DNA of 7,764 nt from the NCBI GenBank assembly GCA_041686235.1, contig JAWLED010000107.1:1-7764 (forward strand), read 5' to 3'. This DNA is from JAAAOH01 sp041686235. Its GTDB lineage: Bacteria > Spirochaetota > Spirochaetia > DSM-27196 > PWMO01. Both the position numbers and the translations under genes were made by a program. Below are positions 6,757 through 7,764 of this stretch, piece after piece; position 1 is the stretch's first letter, and the number at the start of each line of letters is the position of its first letter. The notes below the pieces were generated by a model. That model did no database searches and was not told the DNA's origin. It worked only from the letters and a program-made list of their open reading frames with translations.

Positions 6757-7751
6757 GCGCGGATGAAACGGTCTACCTCGCCGGCGATGTCGGCGCTACG
6801 AAAACGAATCTTGCCCTGTTCACCGAGGAGGCGGGGGTCCGTGCCCCGCTGCACGAGGCCGGTCTCCTCAGCGGACAATTCGAAACACTCGAAGATCTCG
6901 TCGAAGCGTTTCTGCAAGGTACCGAGATTCGCCCGGTCCGAGCGGCGTTCGGCGTTGCCGGACCGGTCGTGGAAGGGCAGGCACGAATTACGAATCTCCC
7001 GTGGCACATTAGCGAAGAGCGCCTCGCCGAGCGACTGAGCCTCGAGAGAGTCGACCTCTTAAACGACCTCGTAGCCGTTGCCGAGTCGGTGCCGATCCTG
7101 CAGTCCGAAGACGTCGATACGCTCAACGAGGGAGCGCCCATCGCGACCGGGCCAATCGCCGTGGTGGCCCCCGGGACCGGACTCGGCGAGGCGTACCTCG
7201 TCCGCCATGAGGACGGCTACCACGCCTATCCCTCGGAAGGCGGCCACGCCGACTTTGCTCCCCTCGATGAGGAGCAGATGGAACTGTTGAAGTACATGCA
7301 GCCGAAGGTGGGCCACGTGAGTTACGAGTACGTGTGCTCGGGAACGGGTATTGCCTATCTCTACCGATTTCTCCGTGATACGGGAAGGGTGGACGTGTGC
7401 TCCGAGGTGGACGCCGGGATTAGCGGTGCCGAGCAGCCCACTCGGGCGATCTTCGAGCACGCCTTCGATGCCGACCCGCCGGTGGAAATCTGCGTAGAAA
7501 CTGCACGGCTCTTTGCGCGAATCCTTGCCGCCGAGGCGGGGAACATGGCGCTAAAGGTGCTTTCCCTCGGCGGCGTGTATCTCGCCGGAGGGCTGCCGCC
7601 GCGTATGCTGCCGGTGTTGCGCGAGCCGTTTTTTATGGAGCGGTTCCGCGAAAAAGGGCGCTTCGAGAAGCTCGTCTCGCGATTTCCGGTGCACGTCGTG
7701 CTCAACTCAAAGGCGGCGCTCTACGGCGCGGCCGAGCACTGCCGTCACTGA
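6753..7751 (+). CDS. glk: Glucokinase, Glk (hexokinase-fold, non-ROK) family
   Basis: A 332-residue cytoplasmic ATP-dependent glucokinase of the proteobacterial/cyanobacterial Glk family, converting glucose to glucose 6-phosphate for glycolysis. Motifs: GDVGATKTN (11-19) for phosphate binding; GVAGPVV (67-73) and ITNLPW (79-84); LNDLVA (103-108) with catalytic Asp105; PGTGLGEAYLV (140-150); SEGGHADF (161-168); and SYEYVCSG (190-197). The glucose contacts known from E. coli Glk (Asn99, Asp100, Glu157, His160, Glu187) map to Asn104, Asp105, Glu162, His165 and Glu192, a constant offset of five, so the sugar site appears intact. Length is close to the E. coli enzyme (321). The ATG at 6753 overlaps the nadE stop (ATGA) and has a good GAGGAG site; the frame is open further upstream to 6705, but that part overlaps nadE. 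The gene ends 13 bases before the window edge, where no complete terminator can be seen. Confidence 0.94.
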   Translation: MSADETVYLAGDVGATKTNLALFTEEAGVRAPLHEAGLLSGQFETLEDLVEAFLQGTEIRPVRAAFGVAGPVVEGQARITNLPWHISEERLAERLSLERVDLLNDLVAVAESVPILQSEDVDTLNEGAPIATGPIAVVAPGTGLGEAYLVRHEDGYHAYPSEGGHADFAPLDEEQMELLKYMQPKVGHVSYEYVCSGTGIAYLYRFLRDTGRVDVCSEVDAGISGAEQPTRAIFEHAFDADPPVEICVETARLFARILAAEAGNMALKVLSLGGVYLAGGLPPRMLPVLREPFFMERFREKGRFEKLVSRFPVHVVLNSKAALYGAAEHCRH

Positions 7752-7764
7752 CAGCGCGCCTGCG

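Noticed and set aside
7752..7764. Possible terminator after the glucokinase gene
   Set aside because: Only 13 bases remain, with no stem and T-run visible; nothing can be concluded.

Overview
The window is a densely packed, high-GC bacterial segment with seven genes, all on the + strand and the first cut by the left edge. Gaps between genes are at most 33 bases, and two gene pairs overlap. No RNA gene, mobile element, CRISPR array or long intergenic region was seen. The organism cannot be named from this alone. GC-rich codon choice, an exported hydrolase followed by a lipoprotein, and a Glu/Asp-rich exported protein fit a free-living, perhaps salt-adapted, diderm bacterium. A high-GC spirochaete is one guess, held with low confidence.

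Left block (2-1431): the C-terminal end of a probable glycerol-1-phosphate dehydrogenase (AraM/EgsA family) overlaps by one base the start of a geranylgeranyl-reductase-type FAD oxidoreductase. In archaea these two families act on the glycerol backbone and the isoprenoid chains of ether lipids. Finding them translationally coupled in a bacterium is the most interesting context here.

Middle block (1465-3734): an exported nitrilase-superfamily amidohydrolase with a complete Glu-Lys-Cys triad is followed 11 bases later by a GH3 beta-N-acetylhexosaminidase (NagZ-like) that carries a lipobox. Both are predicted to work outside the cytoplasm, so a joint role in cell-wall fragment processing is possible but unproven.

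Right block (3756-7751): a ROK-family sugar kinase of the zinc-binding fructokinase type, a glutamine-dependent NAD+ synthetase (two domains, Mycobacterium-like) and a Glk-type glucokinase. ROK and NadE are separated by one base, and NadE and Glk overlap by four, so they are probably co-transcribed. The block supplies sugar phosphates and NAD+ for central metabolism. The ROK kinase may also serve sugar released by the upstream GH3 enzyme.

No clearly new molecular system is visible. What is unusual is the combination and order of known families, detailed in the findings.
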